Shown here: positions 53,670 to 62,278 of the stretch, piece after piece
Layout of the letters: every line of letters begins with the position of its first letter
Position numbering within the stretch: position 1 is the first letter of the stretch
Assembly: GCA_902615745.1 (NCBI GenBank)
Contig: CACMQB010000007.1
Location: forward strand, 1-64,000
Direction: 5' to 3'
Source: an uncultured Alphaproteobacteria bacterium
Lineage (GTDB): Bacteria; Pseudomonadota; Alphaproteobacteria; HIMB59; GCA-002718135
DNA: 64,000 bases
Notes under the pieces: generated by a model
Database searches by the model: none
What the model saw: the letters and a program-made list of their open reading frames with translations, nothing else
What the model was told of the DNA's origin: nothing
Program-made: the position numbers and the translations under genes

Positions 53670-54453
53670 TTTAATCAAAAGTACAGTTATTTTTTTAGGT
53701 TTATTTTTTTTATATTTCCCAATTTTAGTTTTAATTTTTTACTCATTTAATGAAAATAAGAGAGTAATGGTTTGGAAAGGATTTTCTTTAAGATGGTACA
53801 ATGAATTATTTAATAATGAACAAATAATTGAGGCATTTATTATTAGTATTAAAATTGCAGCTTTGTCTGCAACTTTTGCTACAATTTTAGGAGTTATGAT
53901 TGGATATTCACTTGTAAGAATAAGAAAAATTCCTTTTAAATCATTTTATATTTTTCTTTCTTCAACACCTTTGGTTTTACCAGAATTAATTTTAGGTCTT
54001 TCAATGTTGCTTTTTTTTATAAACTTAAATAATGTAATTGGATTTCCATCATCTAGAGGACAATTAACTATTTTTATATCGCACGTTACTTTTTGTATTG
54101 CATTTGTCGCAATTATTATTCAAGCAAGATTAACTGACTTTAACAAAAATATTGAGGAAGCTGCGATGGATCTAGGCTATAATTATACCAAGGTACTCTA
54201 TAAGATAACTTTACCAATAATTTTGCCTTCTATTATTGCTGGTTGGTTATTAGCTTTTACAATTTCTTTAGATGATCTAGTTGTTGCGAGTTTTACTACT
54301 GGGCCTGGAGCTAACACATTGCCAATTGTAGTTTTTTCTAAAGTTAGATTAGGACTGAGTCCTGAAGTAAACGCATTATCAGCAATTTTAATGTTTGCTT
54401 TAATAATAATTGGTTTATTTTATTTTTATTTTAATAAAAAATTTAAACATTAA
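53659..54453 (+). CDS. potI: Polyamine ABC transporter permease
   Basis: This 264-residue partner permease of the PotC/PotI type has FYSFNENKRVMVWKGFSLRWY-like sequence near the start, the EAA loop EEAAMDLGYNYTKVLYKITLP, and SLDDLVVASFTTGPG, which is typical of the subfamily. I use the ATG at 53659 inside the potH end (11-bp overlap); the longer reading is potH in another frame. Its 3' end overlaps the 3' end of the convergent glutamine-synthetase-like gene by 11 bp. Confidence 0.94.
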   Translation: MKSSLIKSTVIFLGLFFLYFPILVLIFYSFNENKRVMVWKGFSLRWYNELFNNEQIIEAFIISIKIAALSATFATILGVMIGYSLVRIRKIPFKSFYIFLSSTPLVLPELILGLSMLLFFINLNNVIGFPSSRGQLTIFISHVTFCIAFVAIIIQARLTDFNKNIEEAAMDLGYNYTKVLYKITLPIILPSIIAGWLLAFTISLDDLVVASFTTGPGANTLPIVVFSKVRLGLSPEVNALSAILMFALIIIGLFYFYFNKKFKH

Positions 54454-55810
54454 GTAATAAATATTCTCGCTCCCAAGAACTTATTACTGATAAATAAGCT
54501 TGATACTCAACTCTTCTTATCGCAGCAATTGACCTTACAAATTTTTCATTAAATATAGATTTTATATCTTCATCATTTTCAAAAAGAGTTAATGATTCAT
54601 CCATATTTTTAGGCAGATTAGAATTTTTATCTTTAAATGCACTATCTTTGGTTTCTGGATTTGGATTTAAATTGTTTTTCATTCCTAAATATCCTGACGC
54701 TAAATTAGCAGCAAAAACTAGATATGGATTTGTATCAGATCCAGGAATTCGATTTTCAATACGTATATTCCTTTCCTCAATTGATGGAATTCTAAAACCA
54801 CAACTTCTATTACCTATTCCCCATTTAACATTTTTAGGAGCACCCCAAGTTGCAAACAATCTTCTAAATGAATTTATATTTGGAGCGTATATTGGCATTA
54901 ATAATGGAGTATATTTTTCCAATCCACCTAAATAATTTTTCATTTTTTTTGAAATTTTAGATGATTTATTAAAAAAAATATTTTTATTTTTTTCATTATA
55001 TATCGATTGATGTATGTGCATTGCACTACCAGGTTGGTTCTCCATAGGTTTTGCCATAAATGTTGCATGAAGTTTATGTTTCAACGCCGACTGTCTTAGA
55101 GTTCGTTTAAATAAAAATACCTGGTCTGCTAGATCTAAAGGATCACCATGCTGAAAATTAATTTCCATCTGAGCTGAACCAGATTCATGGTTAATAGTAT
55201 CAATTTCAATATTTTGTGCTTCACAATAATTATATACATCTTCAAAAAGATGATCAAATTCGTTAACAGCATCTATTCCTAAGGCTTGCTTACCTGTTTC
55301 TTGTCTGCCTGATTGACCCACTGGAACTTCAAGAGGATAATCTGAGTCAGCATTAGGTTTAACTAAATAAAATTCTAACTCTGGTGAAACAATTGGAGTT
55401 AATTTATCTTTTTTATAAAGTTTAAGAATATTTTTTAGAGCATTCCTACTAGAATTTATAACATCATCTCCATTAAGATTTATTGCATCGCAGATAATTT
55501 GTGCAGTAGGGTCGTCGTACCATGGCACTACTCTCATTGTATCAAAATCTGGTTTTAAAATTACATCAATGTCAGTTGGATTGTAAACACTTCTTGGTAA
55601 AGCACCAGCAGAGTCCTCAGTTGCATAATCTCCTGATATGGTTTGAATAAAAGTTGATTGTGGTAATCTGTGACTTTCATCTTCCAATCCTTTTAAAAAT
55701 TTATTTGTCGGTAAAATTTTTCCCCTTGCTATACCCCCAAGATCTGGAACTAAACATTCAACTTCTGTAATAGAGTTTTCCTGAAACCAATTTTGAAATT
55801 TTTCAATCAT
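54443..55810 (-). CDS. puuA: Glutamine synthetase family ligase, probable gamma-glutamylputrescine synthetase
   Basis: This 455-residue type III GS-fold enzyme has DLGGIARGKILP near the start and the metal-site strands SPELEFYLV and SAQMEINFQHGDPL. The ATP/glutamate segments are GSAMHIHQS, NRSCGFRIPSIEERNIRIENR (split at 20 residues) and PGSDTNPYLVFAANLASG. It lacks features of the housekeeping GlnA adenylylation loop. Between polyamine uptake genes and a PuuB-like oxidase it is best read as PuuA, which glutamylates putrescine. Methylamine- or ethanolamine-type ligases of the same family are alternatives. Confidence 0.85.
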   Translation of the reverse strand: MIEKFQNWFQENSITEVECLVPDLGGIARGKILPTNKFLKGLEDESHRLPQSTFIQTISGDYATEDSAGALPRSVYNPTDIDVILKPDFDTMRVVPWYDDPTAQIICDAINLNGDDVINSSRNALKNILKLYKKDKLTPIVSPELEFYLVKPNADSDYPLEVPVGQSGRQETGKQALGIDAVNEFDHLFEDVYNYCEAQNIEIDTINHESGSAQMEINFQHGDPLDLADQVFLFKRTLRQSALKHKLHATFMAKPMENQPGSAMHIHQSIYNEKNKNIFFNKSSKISKKMKNYLGGLEKYTPLLMPIYAPNINSFRRLFATWGAPKNVKWGIGNRSCGFRIPSIEERNIRIENRIPGSDTNPYLVFAANLASGYLGMKNNLNPNPETKDSAFKDKNSNLPKNMDESLTLFENDEDIKSIFNEKFVRSIAAIRRVEYQAYLSVISSWEREYLLLNV

Positions 55811-55860
55811 ATTGAGACTGTTTGTTTACTAATTATTATTAAACCATTAAAGATAAGTTA

Positions 55861-57183
55861 ATGTTTACTACAAAAAAAAGGACTTTTAATCAACATGATA
55901 ATGAAAAAGAGAGTTTTTATAAATTTTCAGCACCTAATTTTTCTAATCAAAGTAAATTAAATGAGAATATTTCAACTGATGTATGTATTATTGGAGCTGG
56001 TTTAACAGGTATTTCTTCAGCATTAAATTTATCTAATCAAGGTTTATCAATAACGATTTTGGAAGCTAATAAAGTTGGATCTGGTGCTTCTGGTAGGAAT
56101 GGTGGTCAACTAGGAATTGGAATGAGAAAAGATCAATTCTACTTAGAAAAAAAATTTGGTATTGAAAAAGCAAAATTTTTTTGGAAAGTTGGATTAGATG
56201 CTGTTTCAAATGTAGTTAATTTAATTGAAAAATACAAAATTGACTGTGCGCTTAGACAAGGTGTTCTTCATGTAGGCAACACAAAAAAAGATTATAAATA
56301 TTTTCAAGATGAAATTGAACATATGCAGAAGAATTATAATTATAATAATTATGAATACTTTGACCACAATTCAATAAGAGATGAAGTTAATAGTGACAGA
56401 TATTTTTCTGGAATGCTTTTAAAGGATTCTTATCATTTAAACCCATTAAAATTGACATATGGTTTAGCGGAACAGTGTTTAGCAAATGGTATAAAGATAT
56501 ATGAAAATTCTCCGGCTGATAAAATTGTTGATAATCAAAAAGAAGTTATAATTCACTCTGGAAAAAATATTATTAAAGCAAAGAATGTAATTATTGGTTG
56601 CAATGGTTATCTTGACAATCTTTTAGGATCAAAGAGAAATTATTTTATGCCTATAAATAATTATATTATTGCAACAGAACCTCTCGGAAAAGATCTGGCA
56701 AGTAAATTAATCAAAAGAAATTGTGGCGTAATAGATTCTAGATTTATGATTGATTATTATAGATTTTCAGAAGACTACAGACTTCTTTTTGGAGGACCTG
56801 AAACAATTACATCCCATTTTGTAAAAGATGCAAAGAGTTTTGTCTCTAAACGAATGTATAAAGTTTTTCCTGAATTAAAAAAATTTAAAATTGAATTTTC
56901 TTGGGGAGGTACCTTGGCAATATCGATTAATAGATTGCCTATTTTTGGAACTATAATGAATCAAAAGTTATATTATGCTCATGCTTACTCTGGGCATGGG
57001 TTAGCTATGAGTATTATGGGAGGAAAAATGGTAGCTGAAAAAATTTTAAATAAATCAAATAATTTTGATATGTTTGAGCAAATTAATCATTTTAAAATTC
57101 CAGGTGGCAACATGTTTAGAAGACCATTGTATTCTTCAGCTATTATTTATTATAGGTTAATGGATTATTTAAATAGATTGTAA
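55861..57183 (+). CDS. puuB: FAD-dependent amine oxidoreductase, probable gamma-glutamylputrescine oxidase
   Basis: This 440-residue flavoprotein of the DAO family has the FAD-binding motif VCIIGAGLTGISSALNL near residue 42, then ILEANKVGSGASGRNGGQLG and the C-terminal YYAHAYSGHGLAMSIMGGKM. This pattern is the PuuB/OrdL branch, which oxidises gamma-glutamylputrescine to the aldehyde. It is divergent from the PuuA-like gene across a 50-bp gap, so the pair probably shares control. The following aldehyde step (PuuC) and hydrolase (PuuD) are not adjacent. Confidence 0.87.
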   Translation: MFTTKKRTFNQHDNEKESFYKFSAPNFSNQSKLNENISTDVCIIGAGLTGISSALNLSNQGLSITILEANKVGSGASGRNGGQLGIGMRKDQFYLEKKFGIEKAKFFWKVGLDAVSNVVNLIEKYKIDCALRQGVLHVGNTKKDYKYFQDEIEHMQKNYNYNNYEYFDHNSIRDEVNSDRYFSGMLLKDSYHLNPLKLTYGLAEQCLANGIKIYENSPADKIVDNQKEVIIHSGKNIIKAKNVIIGCNGYLDNLLGSKRNYFMPINNYIIATEPLGKDLASKLIKRNCGVIDSRFMIDYYRFSEDYRLLFGGPETITSHFVKDAKSFVSKRMYKVFPELKKFKIEFSWGGTLAISINRLPIFGTIMNQKLYYAHAYSGHGLAMSIMGGKMVAEKILNKSNNFDMFEQINHFKIPGGNMFRRPLYSSAIIYYRLMDYLNRL

Positions 57184-58101
57184 TTACTTAATTGCTCTTC
57201 TTAATCTGTCATTTATAGTTTTGCCAAGACCTTTATCAGGTATTTCTACTACAGCAATTTTTTTGCATCTACTTTGATCTAATTTATGAAGATAATGATA
57301 AAAATTTTTTGCTGCTTCATTTAAATTTTTTTTATTACTCAAATTTAAATTAATTATTTTAGATTTTAATTTATTATTGCCAAAATTTAATAAACCTTCA
57401 TTTTTTAGTATTCTCCTAACATTCATTCTTATTGGCTTTAAAGTTGAGTAATGTTTTTTTAAATTACCAGGAGAAATAGATGATTTCTTTTTAATTTTTA
57501 CTTTTGCATATTTATTTAGCTCTTCAACAGTTATGCTGCCATATCTTAATACTTCAATTTCATTATTGGTATCAATTCTAACAACTGTGGACTCTAGTCC
57601 ATGAGAAGACTGTTTATCTTTTAAAACAAATATTTTTTTTACTAGAATAGGATCGATATCCATAATATTGGTTACGGAAGTTCTTTCTGACAGATTAGCA
57701 CTAGGGGCTGCAATAGGTAGGTCAAATAAAGTAATTAATTTTTTAGCCAATTTATTACTGGGAATTCTGCAGCCAACTAAAGTTGAGTTGTTAGAGACTA
57801 ATTTTGATATTTTAGAATTTTTCTTTTTTTTTAATATTATTGTCAAAGGACCAGGCCAGAATTTTGAACCTAATTTTTTTTCAAATTTATTTAAAATAAA
57901 ATATTTTTCTATTTGTTTAATACTTTTAAAGTGACAGATAATTGGATTACTTCGTGGTCTTTTTTTTACTTTAAAAATAGATTTTACAGCCTCATCATTT
58001 GTTGCATCTGCTCCAAGACCAAATACTGTTTCTGTGGGAAAAATTACAAGTTCTCCACTGCTTAATAAATTTTTTGCAATATCTAACTTATTTTTTTTCA
58101 T
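57184..58101 (-). CDS. tsaC: L-threonylcarbamoyladenylate synthase (Sua5-type)
   Basis: This 305-residue enzyme makes threonylcarbamoyl-AMP for the universal t6A tRNA modification. The YrdC domain (residues 1-200) shows VIFPTETVFGLGADATN, KKRPRSNPIICH and APSANLSERTSVTN. The linker SPGNLKKHYSTLKPIRM leads to a C-terminal Sua5 domain, so the protein is Sua5-length rather than the short TsaC. It ends flush with puuB (TAATTA) and is divergent from the ParA-like gene, 57 bp away. Confidence 0.94.
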   Translation of the reverse strand: MKKNKLDIAKNLLSSGELVIFPTETVFGLGADATNDEAVKSIFKVKKRPRSNPIICHFKSIKQIEKYFILNKFEKKLGSKFWPGPLTIILKKKKNSKISKLVSNNSTLVGCRIPSNKLAKKLITLFDLPIAAPSANLSERTSVTNIMDIDPILVKKIFVLKDKQSSHGLESTVVRIDTNNEIEVLRYGSITVEELNKYAKVKIKKKSSISPGNLKKHYSTLKPIRMNVRRILKNEGLLNFGNNKLKSKIINLNLSNKKNLNEAAKNFYHYLHKLDQSRCKKIAVVEIPDKGLGKTINDRLRRAIK

Positions 58102-58158
58102 ATTTTTTTATAAAATGTTTCCATCTATCTTTAAAATAGTTATTATCAATACTTGTAT

Positions 58159-58791
58159 ATGGGAAAAGTTATAGCATTTTCGAATCAAAAAGGTGGTTCA
58201 GGTAAATCGACTCTTTCAGCAAATTTATCAGTTTTGTGGAGCAATAGTGGTTACAAAGTAGCTGTCATAGATGCTGATGCACAAAAAAGTCTATCATATT
58301 GGCTTGAAGCAAGAAAATCTTATTATGGTGAAGATGATATTGGAATAACTCAATTAAATTTTGATATAAGGAATTTAATAGATGAAATTAAAGCCATAAA
58401 AAGAAAGTACGACTTTATAATAATTGATAGCCCTCCATCTATAACTTTTGAAACAATGCAGGTTGTAAAAGCTTCTGATAGGGTATTTGTTCCAGTACAA
58501 CCAAGTCCAGTAGACTTAATGGCTACACTTCCTTTTTTAAAAATTGCAAAACAAGAAAGAAAAAATCCAATAATTATTCTTAATAGAGTGATGCCGAGAG
58601 CAAAATTAACTGACGCAATGATTTTACGTTTAAGATATGCTGGTGCTAAAATTGCTCGCTCCCGACTGTCTAGCAAAGTATTATTTGCAGAAACATTCTC
58701 AGTTGGAAGGGGTGTAGTAGATATAAGCGTTACATCAGATGCTTCAAAAGAAATAATTAATGTTGGAAACGAAATTTTAAGAAATTTCTAA
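58159..58791 (+). CDS. Orphan ParA/MinD-family ATPase
   Basis: This 210-residue deviant-Walker ATPase has VIAFSNQKGGSGKST with the signature lysine at the N-terminus, VIDADAQKSLSYWLEA, and DFIIIDSPPS (Walker B). No parB lies next to it and it has no N-terminal DNA-binding domain, so it is a short orphan ParA such as those that position protein clusters, plasmid-type cargos or chemoreceptors. I prefer the ATG at 58159 to a TTG two codons upstream. glmU starts 4 bp after its stop. Confidence 0.9.
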   Translation: MGKVIAFSNQKGGSGKSTLSANLSVLWSNSGYKVAVIDADAQKSLSYWLEARKSYYGEDDIGITQLNFDIRNLIDEIKAIKRKYDFIIIDSPPSITFETMQVVKASDRVFVPVQPSPVDLMATLPFLKIAKQERKNPIIILNRVMPRAKLTDAMILRLRYAGAKIARSRLSSKVLFAETFSVGRGVVDISVTSDASKEIINVGNEILRNF

Positions 58792-58795
58792 CTTA

Positions 58796-60094
58796 ATGTC
58801 TGATATCACAACTGTTATACTTGCTGCAGGCAATAGTACGAGATTTAAAGCAAGTAAATCAAAGCTTGTTTATCCATTATGCGGGTTACCAATTGTTTCA
58901 CATATTTTTAATATTGCAAAAAAAATATCTGGTAAAAATATATTAGTTGTATCTAATGAAAAAAATAAAGAAGAATTAAAGTTAATATTAAATACCTCAA
59001 AGTTAGTTGTTCAAAAAAAACAAAAAGGAACCGCTGATGCAATTGAGCAAGTTAAAAAATATGTTAAATCAAAAAATATTTTAATTTTATTTGGTGATAC
59101 ACCTTTAGTTGAAGTTAAAGATATACGAAAACTAGTAAGTAAATTTAAAAAAAGTAAAGCGAAAGCTTCATTAGTTGCATTTAATACTTCAGAACCACAT
59201 GGTTATGGCAGGTTACTAGTAAATAACAACCATGTTGAAGAAATAATTGAGCAAATCAATTTAAAACCTGAACAAAAAAAAATCAATTTATGTAATTCTG
59301 GTATTTTGATAGCAAATACTAAATTATTATTTGATAATTTAAAAAATATTAAAGAAAATAAAATTAAAAAAGAAAGATATCTTCCTGATATATGCAAAAT
59401 TTTTTCAAAAAAAAATATTCCTATCAATTATATTGAGTGCAACAAAGAAACAATGTTGGGCATAAATACATTGGATGATTTTAACGTTGTACAAAATATC
59501 TTGCAAAAAAAATATGTAAAAAATTTTATAAACAATGGAGTCAATTTTTTAAAACCCAATACTTGTTATTTAAGTTATGACACCAAAATTGAACCTACTG
59601 TTACAATTGAAAGCAATGTTACAATAAAGGAAAAAACAATTATAAAAAAAGGTTCAATAATTAAAAGTAATTCATACTTAGAAGAGGTTACAATAGATGA
59701 AAATTCACATATTGGTCCAAGTGCTAGATTAAGACCAAAAACAAAAATCGGAAAAAAATCAAAGATTGGTAACTTTGTTGAAATAAAAAATTCTAAAATT
59801 GGAAATAATGTTTCTATTGCCCATCTTTCATATGTTGGAGATTCAGAAATAGGAAATAATGTGAATATAGGTGCCGGCACAATAACTTGTAACTATGATG
59901 GAAAGAAAAAACACAAAACGATAATAAAAGATAATGTATTTATAGGTTCAAATACATCACTCATTGCTCCAGTTGTAATTGAGTCTAAATCTAGAATTGG
60001 CGCAGGTAGTGTTATCACTAAAAATATTCCCAAAAGTTCACTTGCTATTGAAAGATCAGCCTTAAAAATTCTAAGAAATAAAAGATCTAAATAA
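58796..60094 (+). CDS. glmU: Bifunctional UDP-N-acetylglucosamine pyrophosphorylase / glucosamine-1-phosphate N-acetyltransferase
   Basis: This enzyme makes UDP-GlcNAc for peptidoglycan and lipid A. The N-terminal uridyltransferase domain has VILAAGNSTRFKASKSKLVY and QKGTADAIEQ, then GDTPLVE. The C-terminal left-handed beta-helix begins near residue 250 and carries RLRPKTKIGKKSKIGNFVE (conserved Arg/Lys) and GAGTITCNYDGKKKHKT, the acetyltransferase site. Length 432 is slightly under the usual 450. It supplies the substrate used by the lpx cluster earlier in the window. Confidence 0.96.
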   Translation: MSDITTVILAAGNSTRFKASKSKLVYPLCGLPIVSHIFNIAKKISGKNILVVSNEKNKEELKLILNTSKLVVQKKQKGTADAIEQVKKYVKSKNILILFGDTPLVEVKDIRKLVSKFKKSKAKASLVAFNTSEPHGYGRLLVNNNHVEEIIEQINLKPEQKKINLCNSGILIANTKLLFDNLKNIKENKIKKERYLPDICKIFSKKNIPINYIECNKETMLGINTLDDFNVVQNILQKKYVKNFINNGVNFLKPNTCYLSYDTKIEPTVTIESNVTIKEKTIIKKGSIIKSNSYLEEVTIDENSHIGPSARLRPKTKIGKKSKIGNFVEIKNSKIGNNVSIAHLSYVGDSEIGNNVNIGAGTITCNYDGKKKHKTIIKDNVFIGSNTSLIAPVVIESKSRIGAGSVITKNIPKSSLAIERSALKILRNKRSK

Positions 60095-60141
60095 TAACCC
60101 TTGTTTCAAGATATATTAGGGTTTATGAGCCTTTTCAAATT

Positions 60142-61515
60142 ATGAGCGATAAATGGTCACCAAATAGTTGGAGAAATAAAAATGCTCTTCATATGCCTAA
60201 CTATCAGAATGAAGATCATCTTAATAAAACTCTAAATGAAATTTCCAAATATCCACCTTTAGTTTTTGCTGGAGAAGCGAGACTATTAAAAAAGAAACTT
60301 GGAGAAGTTTCAAACGGAAATGCTTTTTTATTACAAGGTGGAGATTGTGCAGAAAGTTTTGCAGATTTTCATCCAGATAATATTAGAGATACATTTAAAG
60401 TTATTTTACAAATGGCTGTTGTATTAACGTTTGGCGCTTCTTGTCCAATTGTTAAAGTAGGAAGAATTGCTGGACAGTTTGCAAAGCCAAGATCATCTGC
60501 CACAGAAGTTATTAATGATTTAGAACTTGAGTCTTATAAAGGCGATATAATTAATGGGATAGACTTCAATCAAAAAGACAGAGATCCTAATCCAGATAGA
60601 TTAATTCAAGCCTACAATCAGTCTGCATCTACACTTAATCTTTTAAGAGCTTTTTCTCAGGGCGGTTTTGCCAATTTAAATAAAATACATCAATGGAACC
60701 TAAATTTTGTTAAAGGTGAGAATGCTGCTAAATTTAGAGAGATATCTTCTAGAATTGACGAATGCTTATCTTTTATGGAGGCATGTGGAATAAATGGAAA
60801 CAGTGTAAGACAATTAAATGAAACAGACTTCTTTACAAGTCATGAAGCTTTACTTCTTCAATATGAGGAAGCATTAACAAGAATAGATAGTACTTCAGGT
60901 AAGTGGTACGATGTTTCAGCTCATATGTTGTGGGTAGGTGACAGAACACGACAACTTGATGGAGCACATATTGAATTTTTAAGAGGTATTGAGAACCCTA
61001 TAGGTATTAAAGTGGGTCCAAGCACAAAGACAGAAGAACTATTAAAGATATTAGATGTGTTAAATCCAAATAATGAAGCTGGAAAAATAACGCTGATATG
61101 TAGAATGGGTCATGAAAAAGTTAGTGGAATACTTCCAAAAATAATTAGATCAGTTAATTCAGCTGGTAAAAATGTTGTTTGGACTTGCGACCCCATGCAT
61201 GGAAATACTATCAAATCTAACACGGGTTTTAAAACTAGACCATTAAAAGATATAATTTCTGAAATTCAGCAATTTTTTCAAATTCACAGAAGCGAAGGAA
61301 CATATCCAGGCGGCGTCCATTTAGAAATGACTGGTCAAGATGTTACAGAATGTATGGGAGGTCTTCAAGAAATAACAGATGAAGATCTAAAAAATAGATA
61401 TCATACATATTGTGATCCGAGACTAAATGCCTCGCAGTCTCTAGAATTGGCTTTTTTATTATCAGATTTTTTAAAAGAAGAAAAATTACTCTCAAAGCAA
61501 TCTTCAAATTTATAA
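60142..61515 (+). CDS. aroG: Class II 3-deoxy-7-phosphoheptulonate (DAHP) synthase
   Basis: This 457-residue enzyme of the plant/Mycobacterium-like class II family starts the shikimate pathway by joining phosphoenolpyruvate and erythrose 4-phosphate. Clear motifs are WSPNSWRNKNALHMPNY, LQGGDCAESF, VGRIAGQFAKPRSSATE, HMLWVGDRTRQLDGAH, CDPMHGNT and GGVHLEMTGQDVTECMGG. Metal ligands expected of the class (Cys, His, Glu, Asp) are all in place. The gene name is assigned by function; class II enzymes are also called AroH or AroF in some annotations. Confidence 0.95.
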   Translation: MSDKWSPNSWRNKNALHMPNYQNEDHLNKTLNEISKYPPLVFAGEARLLKKKLGEVSNGNAFLLQGGDCAESFADFHPDNIRDTFKVILQMAVVLTFGASCPIVKVGRIAGQFAKPRSSATEVINDLELESYKGDIINGIDFNQKDRDPNPDRLIQAYNQSASTLNLLRAFSQGGFANLNKIHQWNLNFVKGENAAKFREISSRIDECLSFMEACGINGNSVRQLNETDFFTSHEALLLQYEEALTRIDSTSGKWYDVSAHMLWVGDRTRQLDGAHIEFLRGIENPIGIKVGPSTKTEELLKILDVLNPNNEAGKITLICRMGHEKVSGILPKIIRSVNSAGKNVVWTCDPMHGNTIKSNTGFKTRPLKDIISEIQQFFQIHRSEGTYPGGVHLEMTGQDVTECMGGLQEITDEDLKNRYHTYCDPRLNASQSLELAFLLSDFLKEEKLLSKQSSNL

Positions 61516-61536
61516 ATTTATATTTATATATTACTT

Positions 61537-62277
61537 ATGAATTCAAAAGATAAAATCGTTTATATTTCTAATTGGATTAAAGATTACGCTAAATCTATAA
61601 ATAATAATCCAACTACACTAGTAATTGGAGTGTCAGGAGGAGTTGACTCAGCTCTTACTAGCACCTTATGTGCTCAAACTGGTTTAAAAACTATAGCTGT
61701 TTCAATGCCTATTAAGCAAAATTCATCACAACATGATTTAAGTTTAAGACATTTAGAATTCTTAGAGCAAAATTACCCAAATGTAGAAACAAAAATAATC
61801 GAGCTAGATAATGTTTTTAAAACATTTCAAAATACGATGCAAAATTTTGATAGTGAGTTAGCTTTTGCAAATTCAAGATCTAGACTAAGGATGGTAACTC
61901 TATACCAAATAGCTCAAAGTAATAATGGTATAGTTGTTGGCACTGGAAATAAAGTTGAAGATTTTGGTGTTGGATTTTATACAAAATATGGTGATGGAGG
62001 CGTAGATATATCGCCAATAGCAGATTGTACTAAAACTGAGGTGTGGGAATTAGCCGAAGAAATTGGGGTTATAAAAGATATTATTAGCGCAGCACCGACA
62101 GATGGTTTATGGGATGATAGTAGAAATGATGAAAGCCAGCTTGGTCTTTCATATAAGCAATTAGAAGAAGCAATGGAAAATAAGTCTAGTGAATACTACA
62201 GTAGATACGAAGAAATTAGAAAGCCAAATCTTCATAAGATGAAGCCTATTCCCGTTTGCGAAATTCCTAAAGAATAA
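61537..62277 (+). CDS. nadE: NH3-dependent NAD+ synthetase
   Basis: This 246-residue enzyme amidates nicotinic acid adenine dinucleotide to NAD+. The PP-loop motif VIGVSGGVDSALTS is near residue 29, followed by ANSRSRLRMVTLYQIAQ, GTGNKVEDFGVGFYTKYGD and PTDGLWDD. No glutaminase domain is present, so it uses free ammonia. It starts 21 bp after the DAHP synthase stop and is followed after 1 bp by gltX. Confidence 0.95.
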   Translation: MNSKDKIVYISNWIKDYAKSINNNPTTLVIGVSGGVDSALTSTLCAQTGLKTIAVSMPIKQNSSQHDLSLRHLEFLEQNYPNVETKIIELDNVFKTFQNTMQNFDSELAFANSRSRLRMVTLYQIAQSNNGIVVGTGNKVEDFGVGFYTKYGDGGVDISPIADCTKTEVWELAEEIGVIKDIISAAPTDGLWDDSRNDESQLGLSYKQLEEAMENKSSEYYSRYEEIRKPNLHKMKPIPVCEIPKE

Positions 62278-62278
62278 T

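Noticed and set aside
60095..60123. Possible terminator after glmU
   Set aside because: AACCCT and AGGGTT arms are only 6 bp with a 16-nt loop and no U tract; too weak to call.
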